A program made the position numbers and the translations under genes. A stretch of 64,000 nt of DNA, from positions 1-64,000 of the forward strand of contig MU404208.1 in the NCBI GenBank assembly GCA_022695795.1, in the 5' to 3' direction. Shown here piece after piece: positions 10,275-23,398 of the stretch. The stretch is from Biscogniauxia marginata (Eukaryota; Ascomycota; Sordariomycetes; Xylariales; Xylariaceae). Position 1 is the stretch's first letter. Every line of letters begins with the position of its first letter. The notes under the pieces are model-generated. The model had not been told where the DNA came from. It worked only from the letters and a program-made list of their open reading frames with translations, and made no database searches.

Positions 10275-11813
10275 GGTGACCGACTTAACGGGCAAAGGGG
10301 TGCTTCAAGCGATTGATATTTTATCTGAACGAGGGGAACATGTTCTATAACACGGAAATGGACGTCCTGTATAGAGCAAGGCAAGGTTGGAATAGAACAA
10401 ATGCATAGATAGCCGGTGTAGAAGCGAGACTCCCTGGCCATGCAGGAACCAGAGATATGCGCGACACTTTTAAGGAGATCGATCCCAGCCTCACAGACCA
10501 AGCGGATATGAAATGTGAGATAGGATAAGACAGGGAAACTAGCATGGGTCATATCATTGGCAGGTCCTGACGAAGCGATACTTATCGGATAAGCCCATAG
10601 CGACAGAGTCGAGACATCATGATAGATCTGGAAACTAGCGTCCCAATCTTACACAATGCGATAGGACATTCTTTCCGAAGTCACTTGTTGGTGGCGCCGT
10701 TTGACCAGCTCGAGAAATGCGGGAAAGCCCTGGAGGTTGACAATCGGCGCACGGGCGCTGCTGAGTTGGAGGGTTGGGAAGGGAAAAAGTGAGAATCTCC
10801 AATGAGACATCTCCGGTTCGAGGGCTCTTTGACTCTACGCGAGATCTCCCCCAGCTCCCCCTCGGGGCGGCAGATAAGGTGTCACTACAGGGTGAGCTAT
10901 CCCGCAGTGTATATACTGGCTGCATAAATCACATTCGGGGACGAGGTAATTGATGTACCAAGGCGGCAAAACTGACAGATCATATGAAATGATCAATGCG
11001 CACCCGAGGCATGATGAGTAAGTTAGGTAGTGTAGACAGATTGGAATGAACCCACGGCCCTTCCAAGTCAGTATTGTTGCCCCCGATACCCACATACCAG
11101 GCTCTATGTTGTGTATTATTATTACGAGGATGACAGGCGCACAGAGCTCGGGAACTAAATTTATCTACCCGTCGGACAGAAACGAAAAAACTTGGTTCAA
11201 CACATATTAAGTAGGTAAGTATTCCGAGCTGCATGTGCTCGGTATGTGTACACTACCTACGTCGGGTATAAGGGGTTCCAACTGAACCTGACTGGCCCAC
11301 CCCCGGATTATCCATCCGGAAGGGATCGCAATCAAGGTAGGAGTAGCAAAAGAAAGGCTCTGTTGAGGTGAAACAGCGATCTTGCTCCCTCCCGTAGATA
11401 CCATTCCGGTACGAATTTGACTATAGGCGGTATTCGAGCCTTCTCGCGAAATACCTAGGTGTGATTAAGAAGCCGGAAACACGTACCTGGATAGACACTA
11501 TTCAGTCTTGTCTAGTGTACAAATCTCAAAGAGTCCCTGCTGGGCGTCGTCTTTTTACGGGGGCAGCGAAAAAACAGATCATGCAACCGACATTTAGATT
11601 GCCATATCCACTTCCTCTTTGTGTATGTGGTTGCACCCAGGTAGGGTTTAAGACAAACCTTTCCCTTCTCTTGACTTGGCCATGTTATTCCAGGGAGAGG
11701 ATTTTGTACATCACCAAGTCAATGTGTTCCTACATAATACACCGCTTCAGCTACAGACGTTGCTATCATATACCTAAATCGATCCTTATTACTTGATTTC
11801 TCGCCACGGTCCT
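10275..11813. other. Gene-poor intergenic, nothing recognised
   Basis: Upstream flank of the 7TM gene. Only short overlapping frames in all directions, none with a family signature or plausible splicing. Confidence 0.5.
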
Positions 11814-13306
11814 CTAGGGCTCTAGAAAACCGGGGCCTTTGAGCTTGGTATATACGATCAAAATCGTATTGCGGTACATACGACTCGTTGCGGTTAGCAC
11901 AATGCCGTAATTCATTCGAAGCACCACGGGCTCGGGCTCGTACCTTGGCCATGACGCCAATTCGCGAAATATAATGCAAAGAAAGGAGGACAAGCGGGAC
12001 TGGATATATGACGCGAACATAGATACAAGGACGCCCCCAAATACTGAAAGGATCGAATAGGCGCCAATATCAGTTCCGAAGACCAGGGACGCGATGAGGC
12101 GAACAAGGAATCCTTGTGCCTTCTTTAGCATTCTAGGATAGACGCCCTGACGAACCAACGCGGGCAACTAGTCTTATCTCCGATCGGGTTGGCCCTTCTG
12201 TGAGTGATCTTGGCTGGGCCGGGAGGCGAAGCGAAATTCCTAGTCGGGAATTGGCCGTAGCGGTGATGAAGCATAACCGGGGCGGCCGCTAAGACATAGC
12301 ATCGAGAACGCTGTGTGGCCGGTGTCGTGACCGTCGCGTTTCCCCAGTTAGCATTGGCGAAACATAACTTGCTGTGTTCGTGCTCGACATGGAATTGGCA
12401 CTCTCCCACGAGGTTAGGTTTCGTAATCCATCGCGAATTGTCCACCCATTCCCGCAGGTCAATGGTATATTGCGCTGCTTTGAACATGGCAATACAGCCG
12501 ATGCCCACCCCGGCGAGTAGGTAAACGAGAAAAAGATTATGCATAATGTTTCTTTGGACTGTGCCTAGGCGACAACGACGTCCAAGTTGTTCGGTCACGT
12601 TCCTCCTCTAACCACGTCTGCTTTTTCCTCTCGAGATGAATATTATAACTTCGGCAATGATCGTCGCGCCGGAGGGCAATAATGTGAGGATATATCAACT
12701 CCAACCTTCGATCATATTGAGCGGAGCAGAAAATCGCATCGTGCCAATGAAAAATGGCATTGCACTTTTTGTGCTCTCCATAAATGTAGACGTCGCACTA
12801 TTATGAGCACTTTGGAAGCAAGCCACGGGCAAGAAGATCGGGCTATCGGTTTCATTCTCTCCTGGTATGCCCGTGGGGAAGTGTAGGTCTTCTTCTGCAT
12901 TTTAGTTCGTTATAAGCAGTCCAGTAACAATGGAAGCCACGGTAATAAAAATAAAGTGAAGGGTTGTAAGCTAGGGGAACACCCAATAGTTGCGAACAAC
13001 GGCCACCGATGGCACAGGTTAGTAGAAGCATACCTAGGTAGGTATGCCAGCAATCATATTTGAGTGCGTGTATTTCCGAGCAAAATAGGACCATACACAG
13101 GCATAGCCATGCCCTGTTTCAACTCACTTGTGATTTGCTATACCAATGACGAGAAACCTCCAGAAGAAGGTGCCGGCATTGACTCTCATTTGGGTGCGTA
13201 AGGTGGGGAGCATGGCTGATTGATTAAGAGGATGGTGGAGGAAAATGAGTAGTACAATAAGAAGGGCCCAGAGCAGAGAGGTTGTTTGGCAGAACGGGTG
13301 GTGCAC
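11814..13306 (-). other. Possible decayed or unresolved membrane-protein gene
   Basis: Several minus-strand open segments look protein-like and hydrophobic. 13306-13126 ends NAGTFFWRFLVIGIANHK at a GTGAGT donor. 12598-12125 contains HNLFLVYLLAGVGIGCIAMF. 12167-11814 contains LVRLIASLVFGTDIGAYSI. An intron from 13116 to an acceptor TTCCCCTAG near 12974 keeps the frame for only a few codons before a stop. I could not assemble a continuous gene and recognise no family. It may be a broken multi-pass membrane protein or chance open frames. Confidence 0.25.
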
Positions 13307-14936
13307 GCCTGGGAATTGACAAGAAGCGATGATTAAGAGTTCGTCGACAAGTTACCCGAATATTTTCCATAGAGTTGCGATGACGTGAACATGTCAAATC
13401 CACACAAGAGACAGCGTTTTGCCAATCAACATGACGACTTTGCGCATGCTATAGCTATCCAGATTCGAGATCCTTCCGGGAGCGGCGTAGATGTAGGATA
13501 TGTGCCGTCGAGGCAGCGTGTAGATAATCAGCTAAGTGCCGGTACCAGCTAGATACTTGCTTATAGTCATTGATATAGGGGCATGTCAATCACAATTACA
13601 GCGTTGAAAGTGATACCTGGTACCCTAGGCGCATGGTAAGAATGAGCAGTCAAAGTAATGAGTTGGCAAGTGTGCTTCCTTTCAGCACCTTAATTGCTTG
13701 TAGTCCACCGCCGGTAGTCCTTGGACAGCGACAGCAACGTACAAGCAACTCCACCTAGGGAAGGAGGAGTATCCAACTTCTGGAGATTGTTTAATTACAA
13801 TTCAAAAGCCCGCCCGGCCCGATCCAGTACTATCCAACAAGCCTGTCCTCGATCCTATCGGAAAGATCATAGTAGGTGCATGAAGGGTAAGCTTGCGCCA
13901 TCTTCGTATAGTAGAACTGACCCTACCCCCCCCCCAATTTCGAAGACGGGCCCTTTCCATCTTTGTATCATAGCAATTGAAACTCCACTCTAGAAAAAAA
14001 AAGGGATATCAAAATTCTATACATGCCATACCATGCCGACAAGAGACCTAGTCAGAGGCCTCAGGATGAGAATTGAATGGCCGATAACACCAACCCAAAT
14101 GAACCAGGCCCAGACACAGACCCAGACGCTACCAATATGATGCCGTGAAGTAAGTAAACCCCAAGAAAAGGTGTTCCTAAACGTGGGAACATAACGCAGC
14201 CAAACTAATCGGCGATATCAAAATTGGAAGTCGATAGGTATCCTCGCGGGGATCTCTCCTCGTGAATAAATCAGCAGGACGGCACCGGTGCTCTGCTGCG
14301 TTCCGGCCGTCCAATGACTCCTCTTCCTCTCATGCGCAAAGTCCTTGCCCTGCTGGCAATGCGTAAAACGTTTGTTATGTTTGTATAGGCCAATATATCT
14401 ATCCCATACTCAGGCTTCTCTACCTAAGGGAAGGAGGGATTTCGAGAGCAGATAGGTGTAAGACAAATTAATCAGTTGAAACGTAATCCTCACGGATCCC
14501 ACCCTCTCGATGGTGTTAGAGGATAAAGAAATGAATGCTTTCTGATAAGATAGAAGTGCAGAGGATAAATAAATGATACCGACACCGTCCGAAACAGAAA
14601 AAAAAAGATTCGAGATACTCATTAAGAATGAGCAAACGAGAAGCATTTCGGTAGCGACTGAAAAGGGATTCTGGCTTCACCAGGTCTAGATAGCCGTAGA
14701 AGAGTGTCCTTCTAGAGTGAGACTAGACGCTGTATCGAGGCTATCGAGACAAGCTTCTTTGCATGAGAAACGAATAAGGATGACGAAACACGGCATCATG
14801 AGAAGGAAAGTTCGGACCGACTCTCCCTGCTTCCCGTCTTTTCTTCTTTTTTCTTTTCTTTCTTCCGTCAGTGTCCTACTTGTTTCATCATCACCGTGAA
14901 GACTAAAAAGGGACGATGAAAATTAAGCGGGTGAGA
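13307..14936. other. Intergenic, 3' flank of the C2H2 gene
   Basis: No gene recognised. Contains a TACCTAGGTAGGTA-type motif nearby and short A and C tracts. The last few hundred bases are presumably the 3' untranslated region of the zinc-finger gene. Confidence 0.5.
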
Positions 14937-17109
14937 TCACTGAGTGTAGATCATGTCGAAACCGCCGACACCTAGGTCGTCAAGTTGGGATGTCGCGTCG
15001 TTGTAGGCCGTCATAGGAGTGACAGTCGCAGAGGATGGCACAGTAGGGCTGAACTGGGTTAACGGCTCGTGGGCAGAATACGCTGCTAGGTCCGACATGA
15101 AATTAGGCACTATGTTGGGCGAGCTGTTGAAGTCAAAGTCCGCAGAAGAGATGGGGACTTCGCCTAAGAATGCGACTTCGGTATTAAGAGCGATGCTGCT
15201 GGCGAAATTACAGTCGACGGTGCTCAAGTCATTAGTGGCCATGACTTTGTGGGACATACTGAAGTCGGGTGGGAAGCCTTCCATGCTATTTTCGGTATCC
15301 GTATCTGCACCATTCCCGGACAATGGCTGGCTTATATCATCATCACCGTCGTCATCCTCCGGCCGTTGCTCGAACTTGCTTACCCAGATCTCCGTCATCC
15401 AGTTTTTGAGCTCGCTCATAGGTGGCCAGTCACCGCCTCCCTTGCCACCTCGCTTGTCATCCTCGCTGCGGTTAGCGCCAGCGTTTTTGTTCTTCTGTCT
15501 AGATGGCTTTTCCTTAAAGTGTGTACGGCGGAGATGGGCTGCTGCGTTATAATATGCGCCATATCTCTTCTTCGACTTGCAAGCCTTGCACTTGTTTAAG
15601 GGGTTAACGACAGGAACACCAATTGGTAGACCGACCTCGGTCGGGTTGACACAGATGAATTTTTTGACCATAGCTTGGTGTTTGGCATCCTTGTGGCGAC
15701 GAAGCTCGTGCTCGCCACGAAATCCATCCTTATGCTCATCACACTGGTCACAGAATACCTTGGGCTGCTTCGGCCGGACATACTTAGCTTTCGTGATTGC
15801 GGCCTTTCCATCTTTCTTGGTGCTTGTTAGCGATTCCGTAACATTTTGGTCGACTATTGGTTTTGGTTTAAGAGGTGCGTTCAGGGCTCGCTGGTTCTGT
15901 TGCTTCAGAGTATCTTTAGCCCGAGCTTTGAGTGAAGAAGTCGACCTGTTGCTAGTCATGCTTGCACTCGATAGCGATCGTTCCATGTCCGAGGATGCGT
16001 ATAAACCCTCATTAGGAGCCGAGGCAGCGTACTGGTACGCCGAAGGCGGCGCGAGGCTTGAACCGACGGCGAAGAGCGCATCTTCGTTAGGAAATGTGCG
16101 TTTTCCTAAAGGCGAGCTGTCATCACTGCCAATATTCTGCTGAGACCCATCTCGATAATAAGAGTCTGCGCCTTGCGAGCCGAGGCTGATCATGCGCACG
16201 CCGCCGGACACAGACTGGTTGTCAAGCTGACTATTCTGACGGGTCATCGGGGCCGTATCATACGTAGGCGCTGTTGTCATGGAGCCACAGACGGACATAT
16301 TAGTGACGTTGAACTGCGGGACGTCGACATCACTATGTTGAACTGATGAGGCGAAAGACGCGACAATCGGGGAAGGCTCTTCAGGAAATGAATGCGATGC
16401 AAGCCATTCAGAGGGGTCCATCAAAGGACCAGTCGCAGGTGCGAATTCTGCGAGAGTTGGCATATCAGGCCGGTGCCGGCTTGATTGAGATGATCGCGTG
16501 GAATGGGCGAACGCGTATGAGTTTACTGGCTCGTCCCTATCCATGTAATCCATCATACCAGTATTCCGCCTCTGCTGCAAGCTGGCGTTGTGGAGTCTGG
16601 GCGGCGGAGATATGGGAGCATTGCCTGTGAAGGGGCCAGCGGATCTCGTGGACAGATTTGACCCAGCGCGGTCCATCTTTTTGGACACAGGAGCTTGTTG
16701 AGACATAGTCCTTGGTCTCTTGATGGCGTGAGGGCCATCGCCATGCCGAAGCTACAAGCGCGCGTCAGTACGGAAGTCGAGTCGTACATGGGATTATATT
16801 TAGTGAGCTTACAGAGTCTCGCGGGGCAGATCCAGCAATGGTGGTGTCCCCGGGTATGCTTCTCGAGAAGCCTGCTTGACTTACGGGAAAGGCAGACAGT
16901 TGGAATTCATTGCGGACAAGGGCATCTGGGGAGCTCGAGTTTGAGGACTGAGGTATTTGGGATTGATAGACGGAGCTCTGTAGCTGCGATAGCTGATGTC
17001 TTGCTCTGACAAGGTCCTCCTCTTTACTTCTCAGCACGGCACCCTGCTTCACCAGCTCCGCACGCAATTTCTGTATCTCCAATTGCTCATGGTTTGAGCA
17101 ATGACTCAT
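14937..17109 (-). CDS. C2H2 zinc-finger transcription regulator
   Basis: Two exons, 17109-16813 and 16751-14937, with a 61-bp intron (GTAAGC donor, TTGTAG acceptor), giving 703 aa. Joining restores a frame that runs through KRPRTMSQQAP, so the Met encoded at 16706 is internal. The N-terminal ~45 residues look coiled-coil (EQLEIQKLRAELVKQG). A basic KRPR motif suggests nuclear import. Long Ser/Pro-rich disordered stretches follow. Two zinc fingers lie at about 433-457 (CDQCDEHKDGF...HKDAKH) and 487-510 (CKACKSKKRYG...HLRRTH); the first is preceded by a Lys-rich segment. An acidic stretch (EDDDGDDD) follows. The architecture matches an uncharacterised fungal C2H2 family (DUF7896-like). DNA targets are unknown. 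The upstream region is CT-rich. Confidence 0.85.
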
Positions 17110-18668
17110 GGTGCTTGCCAGATCGCCTCCTTGTTCAGAGAGGTGGTCGGGGATGCTAGAGTCAAGGGACGAAAGGCAAATGACAGGCGACGTGCTTCAC
17201 TCTTACATACGCATGTACCCACAGACACACACTCTCTCTAAGACAGTCAGCCCTGCCGACGGATAGGCCAACAAAAATATACGATGTTTGTATTCTCGTC
17301 AATGAGGATATATCAGTCCGAGAACAAAATCTATTGACGGCACGTTATTTGATCTGGGAAAAGAATGGAGAACAAAAAGAACAAAATAAGCTTCGATTTC
17401 GAAGACTGGACGACAACGAACAGATTATGTACCACCACTCAGTCGAGATGAGGCTTTGGCACATTCGTGGCAGTGGGTCACACACAACATACAGGGTCTG
17501 CTCCTCCCATCCCCGTCACTCTGCAGATGCGTGCTATGTATGTACTGTACTGGATGTATTTAATTTACGAGAATCCGGCACGCCCTCAGATCGACTCTTG
17601 GCTCCTGCAACTTGGCTAGGTTTAGACTGATACCCCTGCAACGTTGATGAACCTGGTGGTGGTGGTGGGGGACAGTTGACAGACAAACTAGGTAGTTGTA
17701 ATAAGGTCAAGGACCTTTGTGTGATAAGTTGATTTGGCAAGCCACTCGGTCCAGGGCTATGCTACGTAGGTAGGTACTGCTACTTTAGTATTTAGCTAAC
17801 CTACAAGCATCACGACCAGCATTATTAGTACCTACTATCGTATAAATGTACCTAGCTAGGCACATATGTACGCACATATGTATGTATGTAGGTATGTATG
17901 TATGCATGATACTTGCATCTAGTACTAGTAGCGGGAGTATGTGTACTACTACACTAGAGGAACGTCAGTCACCTATTAAATGGGGTGTGATGGGCCGGAG
18001 GGAGGGTAGGATTGGCCGCTATAGGAAGAAGCCTGAGAGAGCTAAGCCTACTTGGAACTTTGGACAGGAAGAGTGAAGTGGAAATGTCTTGGTCTTGCAG
18101 GACTACGTTAGAGACGGCGCCGTTATGATTTGCAGTGTAGTGATGTAGCCTGCGAAGAGGCATATTGAATGCAAATTCAATGCAATTCAACCCTATCTCT
18201 TACCGTGATTCATACATATGTACGGATTACACTACAATATGCCCATAGAGCCTCTGTCGTGGAATCTTACAGGTCAGTTGCTCCAGTTGTCCTTACAGGG
18301 GCACCACGCCCGGGTGACGCAGCAGTGCAGCTAGAGAGCTGTCTGACGCCGCGAGAACGGCCCTGTGGAAGTCCGGAATGGACTTCTCACATATTGACGT
18401 AAGGACAGTGTGGCCAAGGCACGATAAGTGACAACGGTAGAACAACATCTGGTCTACGTAGCTGAGAAGGGTCCCGAGTTTCAAGAACCGGAAATTCAGA
18501 GGGGAAAAAATAAATAAATATAAATACAAATAAATCAAAATAAAAAGAAGGCGCGTGGCTGTGGTTAAAATTGCTGGAGATGGCAATTCTTCGTTTTTAT
18601 CGTAGTATCACGGCTTTCCCTAAAACCTGATGCAGTGGTGTATGTATTGACTTCGATGTACGGTAGCA
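17110..18668. other. Intergenic with TATG/TACC microsatellites
   Basis: Promoter side of the C2H2 gene. Tracts of ATGTATGT/GTAGGTA lie at about 17760-17910, and an (AAATA)n-like stretch at about 18506-18545. No gene recognised. Confidence 0.5.
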
Positions 18669-20321
18669 TCAACAAGTTGTCAAGTTACCGTTGGACAATA
18701 GCGATTGGTATTGGCCCACTTGGATCTCTCCGTACGTCCCCACACACATGATCACGATGAGCCGATGGAATTGAAAACCGCAATTCCCATTGTCTACGGA
18801 GTAGTGGCCGCTGAGCAAATCCGTAAAATTTGACTGGCACCCGGTTGGTGTAGGCTGGGTAGGATGGCTGGTGAAGCTAATAAACGTGGCATACATAAGC
18901 AGTTGTACAGCGTCCACCCGAATCTTTCTCGTGACATGCGCGATAATTTCTCTCTTTTCTTCATTCTCAGCTGCCGAAGCGCTTCGTATGGGAATGTGTA
19001 TACATACCTATACATGTAGATATAGAATGTGAGTAGGTATGTAGGTATGTCTATACATATGTATGGGTTGGCGTGCATGCATAGGTAGATACCTACATAC
19101 AGACGACTCCTCGTCCACACGTAATGTACATACACACGTACATACATACATACTTACAGACGAATCTCATCAGCTGCATACAATCTGGTGTTAGGATCGC
19201 TGGATCGTTGTAAATTGGGCCACAAGCGCCTGGCCTATCAGGTCTGACTGCGTTTCTCACTTGAGCAATCGTATTTATCAGCCCACCAGTCAGGAATGAC
19301 ATTGACTTGCGCGCCAGGGGCACATGGAAAAGCGGAATGGGGCCATGACTGGCCGATGCCCTCCCCCCAGCACGCGATGGCCTGCAAGGGAGAACCTCGT
19401 GCGCATCATCCAGGAAAGTTGCATGAGGTGGCTTGCCAACCCTAGTCAGCGTGCCTAGTGCTGCTGTTTGCCTTATTTCGACGAATCGGTGCTGGCACCG
19501 CACTTATTGGGTCTCGATGTGTTGTCCAAGAGTGAGGCGGCCGCCCTGCGGAATCCTTTGAGTGGTAAACGAGCTGCCGTGCGGACCATCCATCATCCTG
19601 GCGGGCAACGGTGGGTCGCCCAGGACACGACGCAGCCAGCAGAGGTGCCATATTGCTGCCTCAGAGCCTTGCCCGATGTCAGAGTGCAACAGACCTCGCG
19701 ACAATGCCCAGAGAGAGATGTTATGTTGCGCTTAGGTTGTTTGATAATATTCTTACGCGTGACGGAACGGATCTGCACCCATACCGCAGACCATTTTCCT
19801 TCCAGAAACCCGCCCCCCCCCCCCGGCCGTAACAGCCAGCTTGCCCGACCCAGAGACGTACCCACCGGGTCCAGCTTTCCAATAGCACAGTCGTAAAGGT
19901 TGCACACCTCTCGGCTGACTGCCTGCACGTCGATTGGGTGGCATGCCACCGCCACTTGGACTGTAGGGCAGGCAATCTTTGCCGGCCAGCTGAAAAACGA
20001 TGTCGGTGAGATACTGATGCCGCCGTCACTAAGCGATAATGGGTAGATAGTGGACGGTGACGGCCTAATGGCCTGCCTCGGAGCCCTCCGTTTCACAATG
20101 ATCGTCAGTGCGCTCTGCCGGATGTTGCGATTTGCAGATGCTCGGCTCGGCTGGAGATAGATGCGATCTCCGGTCCCGAACGACAAAATCATGGACTTAG
20201 AACCGTAGCTGAACAATTTGCAGTCGAAATCTCGTACCTAGATTGCTTCTATTTTCTACTCGGCTGAGACGTGACAGATCACATTAGTGACGAAGTAGAG
20301 ACATCCTACGGTCCGAGACAT
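18669..20321 (-). pseudogene. Candidate decayed gene for a cysteine-containing secreted protein
   Basis: Several minus-strand segments look like real protein. An ATG at 20321 starts a short hydrophobic leader ending VSAE. The same frame crosses two TAG codons and then stays open (20216-19593), including SFFSWPAKIACPTVQV and VACHPIDVQAVSREVCN. Near 19330-19180 the readable parts are QVNVIPDWWADKYDCS and, in another frame, GACGPIYNDPAILTP. A GTAAGT donor follows, then a segment at 18917-18669 with LLSGHYSVDNGNCGFQFH. The TAG stops could be CAG changed by C-to-T mutation. I recognise no family. Exons and frame could not be resolved, so it may be a pseudogene or a poorly modelled gene. Confidence 0.3.
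18990..19160. repeat. TATG/TACC microsatellite tract
   Basis: Runs of (GTATGTAG)/(TACATACA)-type short repeats at about 19000-19090 and 19128-19160. They sit inside what would be an intron of the candidate gene at 18669-20321. Confidence 0.8.
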
Positions 20322-21559
20322 CGTCACGTCACCATAGGTTAGAAGGTCTTTCCTTCTTTTCTTCTCTTTTTCTCTCTGTGCTAGTTCCTTGTCAATTCGG
20401 GATCCTTATATCGATCTGCAGATAAGTGTCGGAGAGTCGCAGGAAACGTTGTCACCTCTACCGTGGCTGCGTGGGTGCAAGTCGGTGCCGGTACACCGGT
20501 GTTAGACTGTAACAGATTACCCTCCATACCTCCGGACAATGCTCAAAACCAGCTGCTTGGCACTAAAGAATCTCGCTTTACCGTAATTGACGTAGTAAGT
20601 AGGGCAGTCTAGCCTCTGATTGTAGTAGTAGTACTAGTCCGTAAGCCTGGGACATGCTTAAATTATTGGGAAAGGTTTGCTGGCGAATCTCCCATAATTT
20701 ATACGTTGAAAGTCAGTGTACAAGCCCTTCTAACTTTGCCCCCCCCTAACCATCACCACCACTCTGGGGGCCAGCCCCTAGACCCCCTATGCCTCGCTTC
20801 GCTCGAACTAAGATCATACCTTTCATCTAGTATTTTTTTACCATTTTATTAGAAACCCCCTAAACCCCCTTTTCGCATATTTATAACGAGCTGCCACCTT
20901 TAAACCCCCGTTAAAACACCACATTTCTTAGCTACCTCTTGATATTATATAATTATAACTTAATTTTAAATAAGTTTTAAATTAAATAAATCGATTTTAA
21001 CATTTTTATAATTAATTCGAGGAAATAAAAAACTTTAAAATTAAATTAAAGTTTAAATTAAATCTTTTTTAATTAACTTTATTAATTTTAAACCTTTTTA
21101 AATTAAAAATAAATATTAAAATAAGTTTTTAATAAATTAAAGTTTTATATTTAAATAATTATAAAACAAAATTAATATAAATATATAAAAATATAAAAAT
21201 ATAAAAAAGGTGTATATTATATTAAAAAGGCAAGTTAAATATAATTAATATATTTTTATATATTTATTATAAGTTAAAAATTAACTTAAAATAAGTAAAA
21301 TATTTATTAATATTTATTATAATAAATATACACCTTATATTAAGCCTATTTATAACAATATATTAATAATGAAGATTTTAAATTTTAAAGTTTTATTTAA
21401 AACTCTTTTTATAAACCTAGTTTTTAATAATATATAATGTTATACCTTTTATTATTTTATATTAAAAACATTTATTTAATTATATAAATAATTATTTTTA
21501 TACTATTTTATATAATTAAATTAAATTATATATAAATTATAATTATAATTATAATTTAT

Positions 21560-21780
21560 TAACGTATTTTATAAGCGAGTAAGTTATATAAGCAAATAAA
21601 CTAGTTTTTATAACTTTTATAGTTTTAATTATTAATTAATAATTATTATTATTCGAATTGTTTTTTTTAGTTTTACGCTTTAAAAACAAAATATTTTTTA
21701 TATTAAGTATTCGGTTTTTTAATACGTAATTTAAGTTAATTAATTTATTATATTTTCTAAGTTAAAACCCTTTAAAATTA
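21560..21780. mobile_element. Terminal fragment of the ~2-kb TIR element family
   Basis: Starts TAACGTATTTTATAAGCGAG and continues with the same order of motifs (TTATATAAGCAAATAA, TAGTTTTAATTATTAA, TTTTACG, TTATATTAAGTATTCGG) as the ends of the elements at 24427, 48910 and 57460. No matching inverted end was found before the next element at 22042, so this copy is truncated. Confidence 0.55.
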
Positions 21781-22041
21781 AAATAAAGAATTAATAATAA
21801 ATAAAATTAATTATAACTCTTTAAATTTTAAATTACTAAATACCTTTTTATTTATTATATAAATACGCATATTATAATTAATTTAATTATATATATTATA
21901 TTATTTTTATTTAGTTATTACTTTTTTAAAGCCCCTCTTTTTTATTATTAATTATAATATTATTCTTTTTAACTTATAAAGTTATTCCCTTTTTTATATT
22001 AAATATTTTTTAATTTTATTTATAATAAAATTAAATTATAA

Positions 22042-22468
22042 TAACGTGTCTTATAAGTAAGTAGGTTATATAAGCGAGTGGGTCATTTAATTTCTTATAT
22101 AAAATCGACTTTTTTAAAAATTTATAACTTTACACGTAAAAATCGTAAAAATCTCGGACTTTTTATTTTAATTATATAATTTCAAGGTTTAACTAAAAGT
22201 AAAATAAAGAAAATAAAAAAATAAAATGTATAAAGAAATACATAAAAAGGTCCGTGCGTTTTGTTTTAATTTTAGCTTTTACGCGTTTTCTTTTCGCGTT
22301 TATTAAAATTAATTTTTTCGATTTTATTTTTAGTTAAACCTTATAAATTTATAATTAAAATAAAAGGTCCGAGACTTTTCCGATTTTTAAGTGTAAAGTT
22401 ATAAATTTTTTAAAAAAGTCGATTTTATATAAAAAATTAAATGACTTACTCGCTTATGAAACATGTTA
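22042..22468. mobile_element. Palindromic MITE-like element, copy 2
   Basis: Left end TAACGTGTCTTATAAG, right end CTTATGAAACATGTTA. Arms at 22100-22170 and 22365-22440 are mutually inverted (ATAAAATCGACTTTTTTAA and its complement; AATCTCGGAC / GTCCGAGACT). Closely related in layout to copy 1 (21-440) and copy 3 (26532-26967), differing mainly by transitions. Confidence 0.7.
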
Positions 22469-22755
22469 ACACTTTATAAGTTATTATAAGTATTTTAACT
22501 TTTAAAATATTTAATTTATATCGAGGTTAAAAAAAGTATATACGCTTATTATATAAAAAGTAATATAATAATAACTTTTTTAAATTGAAAAAACTAATTT
22601 AATTATATAAAACTTAGTTTATATATTTAAAATAATTATTAAAATAATAAATATTTTTATAAAGTTAATTAAAAAGTCTTTTTTATAACGTAATAATAAT
22701 AACGTTTTATTAAGTTTTTTAAGTAATTATTATATATCTTTTTTAAGATATTAAA

Positions 22756-22886
22756 TATCACAACGGTGCTTTATAGCTGTTACGTTAATAACTTTAAAAG
22801 GTCAGCGATTTCACTTATAAAAGTGAAATCCAAGGCTTTAATCCTGTTATATAAGCTAGCCACCCCGTGGCTAGCCCTTTATAACA
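22756..22886 (-). mobile_element. Solo LTR with TTAAA target-site duplication
   Basis: A 131-bp sequence that is the reverse complement of the terminal repeats of the element at 23399-23997. Its + strand begins TATCACAACGGTGC and ends CTTTATAACA, and it is flanked by TTAAA on both sides (22751-22755 and 22887-22891). A lone LTR with an exact 5-bp duplication indicates insertion followed by LTR-LTR recombination. Internal hairpin-capable stretches (GATTTCAC...GTGAAATC; TAGCCACCCCGTGGCTA) are shared with the other copies. Confidence 0.8.
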
Positions 22887-23398
22887 TTAAAATATATAAA
22901 GTTAAAAAGTTATAACTTATATAATAAATAATTAAATATATAAAGTATAATAATATCGAGTTTTTTATAACATTTTACGAATTTTATAAAATAATAACTT
23001 TCGTGATTATTTAAAATTAATAAGCGTTTAAAACCTCGTATTTAATTTTTAATATAAAAATTAAAATGTTTTACAAATTTTATATTAAGTTTATTTATTA
23101 TTTAATTATTAATATTAATAATTTAAATAATTATAACTTATTTTCGATTTTTTTATTTAATTTATTAAAGTTATTTATATCGTTTTATATTTATTATTAT
23201 TATATTAATTTAAATAATCGTTTTAAATATAAATCTTATTTTGTTAAAATTATATATATATATATATTTTAAATTTTAAATTTTATAATCATTTTATATA
23301 TTAATTAAATCATTTTTAATATATATTTAAATTTTCATATAAAGTTTTTTAATTAATTATTTATTTATTTAAACGCGTTTATAATGATTTTTGTCGTT

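Noticed and set aside
15019..15552. Plus-strand open frames opposite the C2H2 gene (also 15577-16143)
   Set aside because: Antisense shadows of a well-supported coding exon; no independent features.
23066..23272. Small plus-strand ORF of Asn/Ile/Tyr/Phe
   Set aside because: Composition is dictated by AT-rich RIP DNA; low-complexity and inside degenerate repeats.
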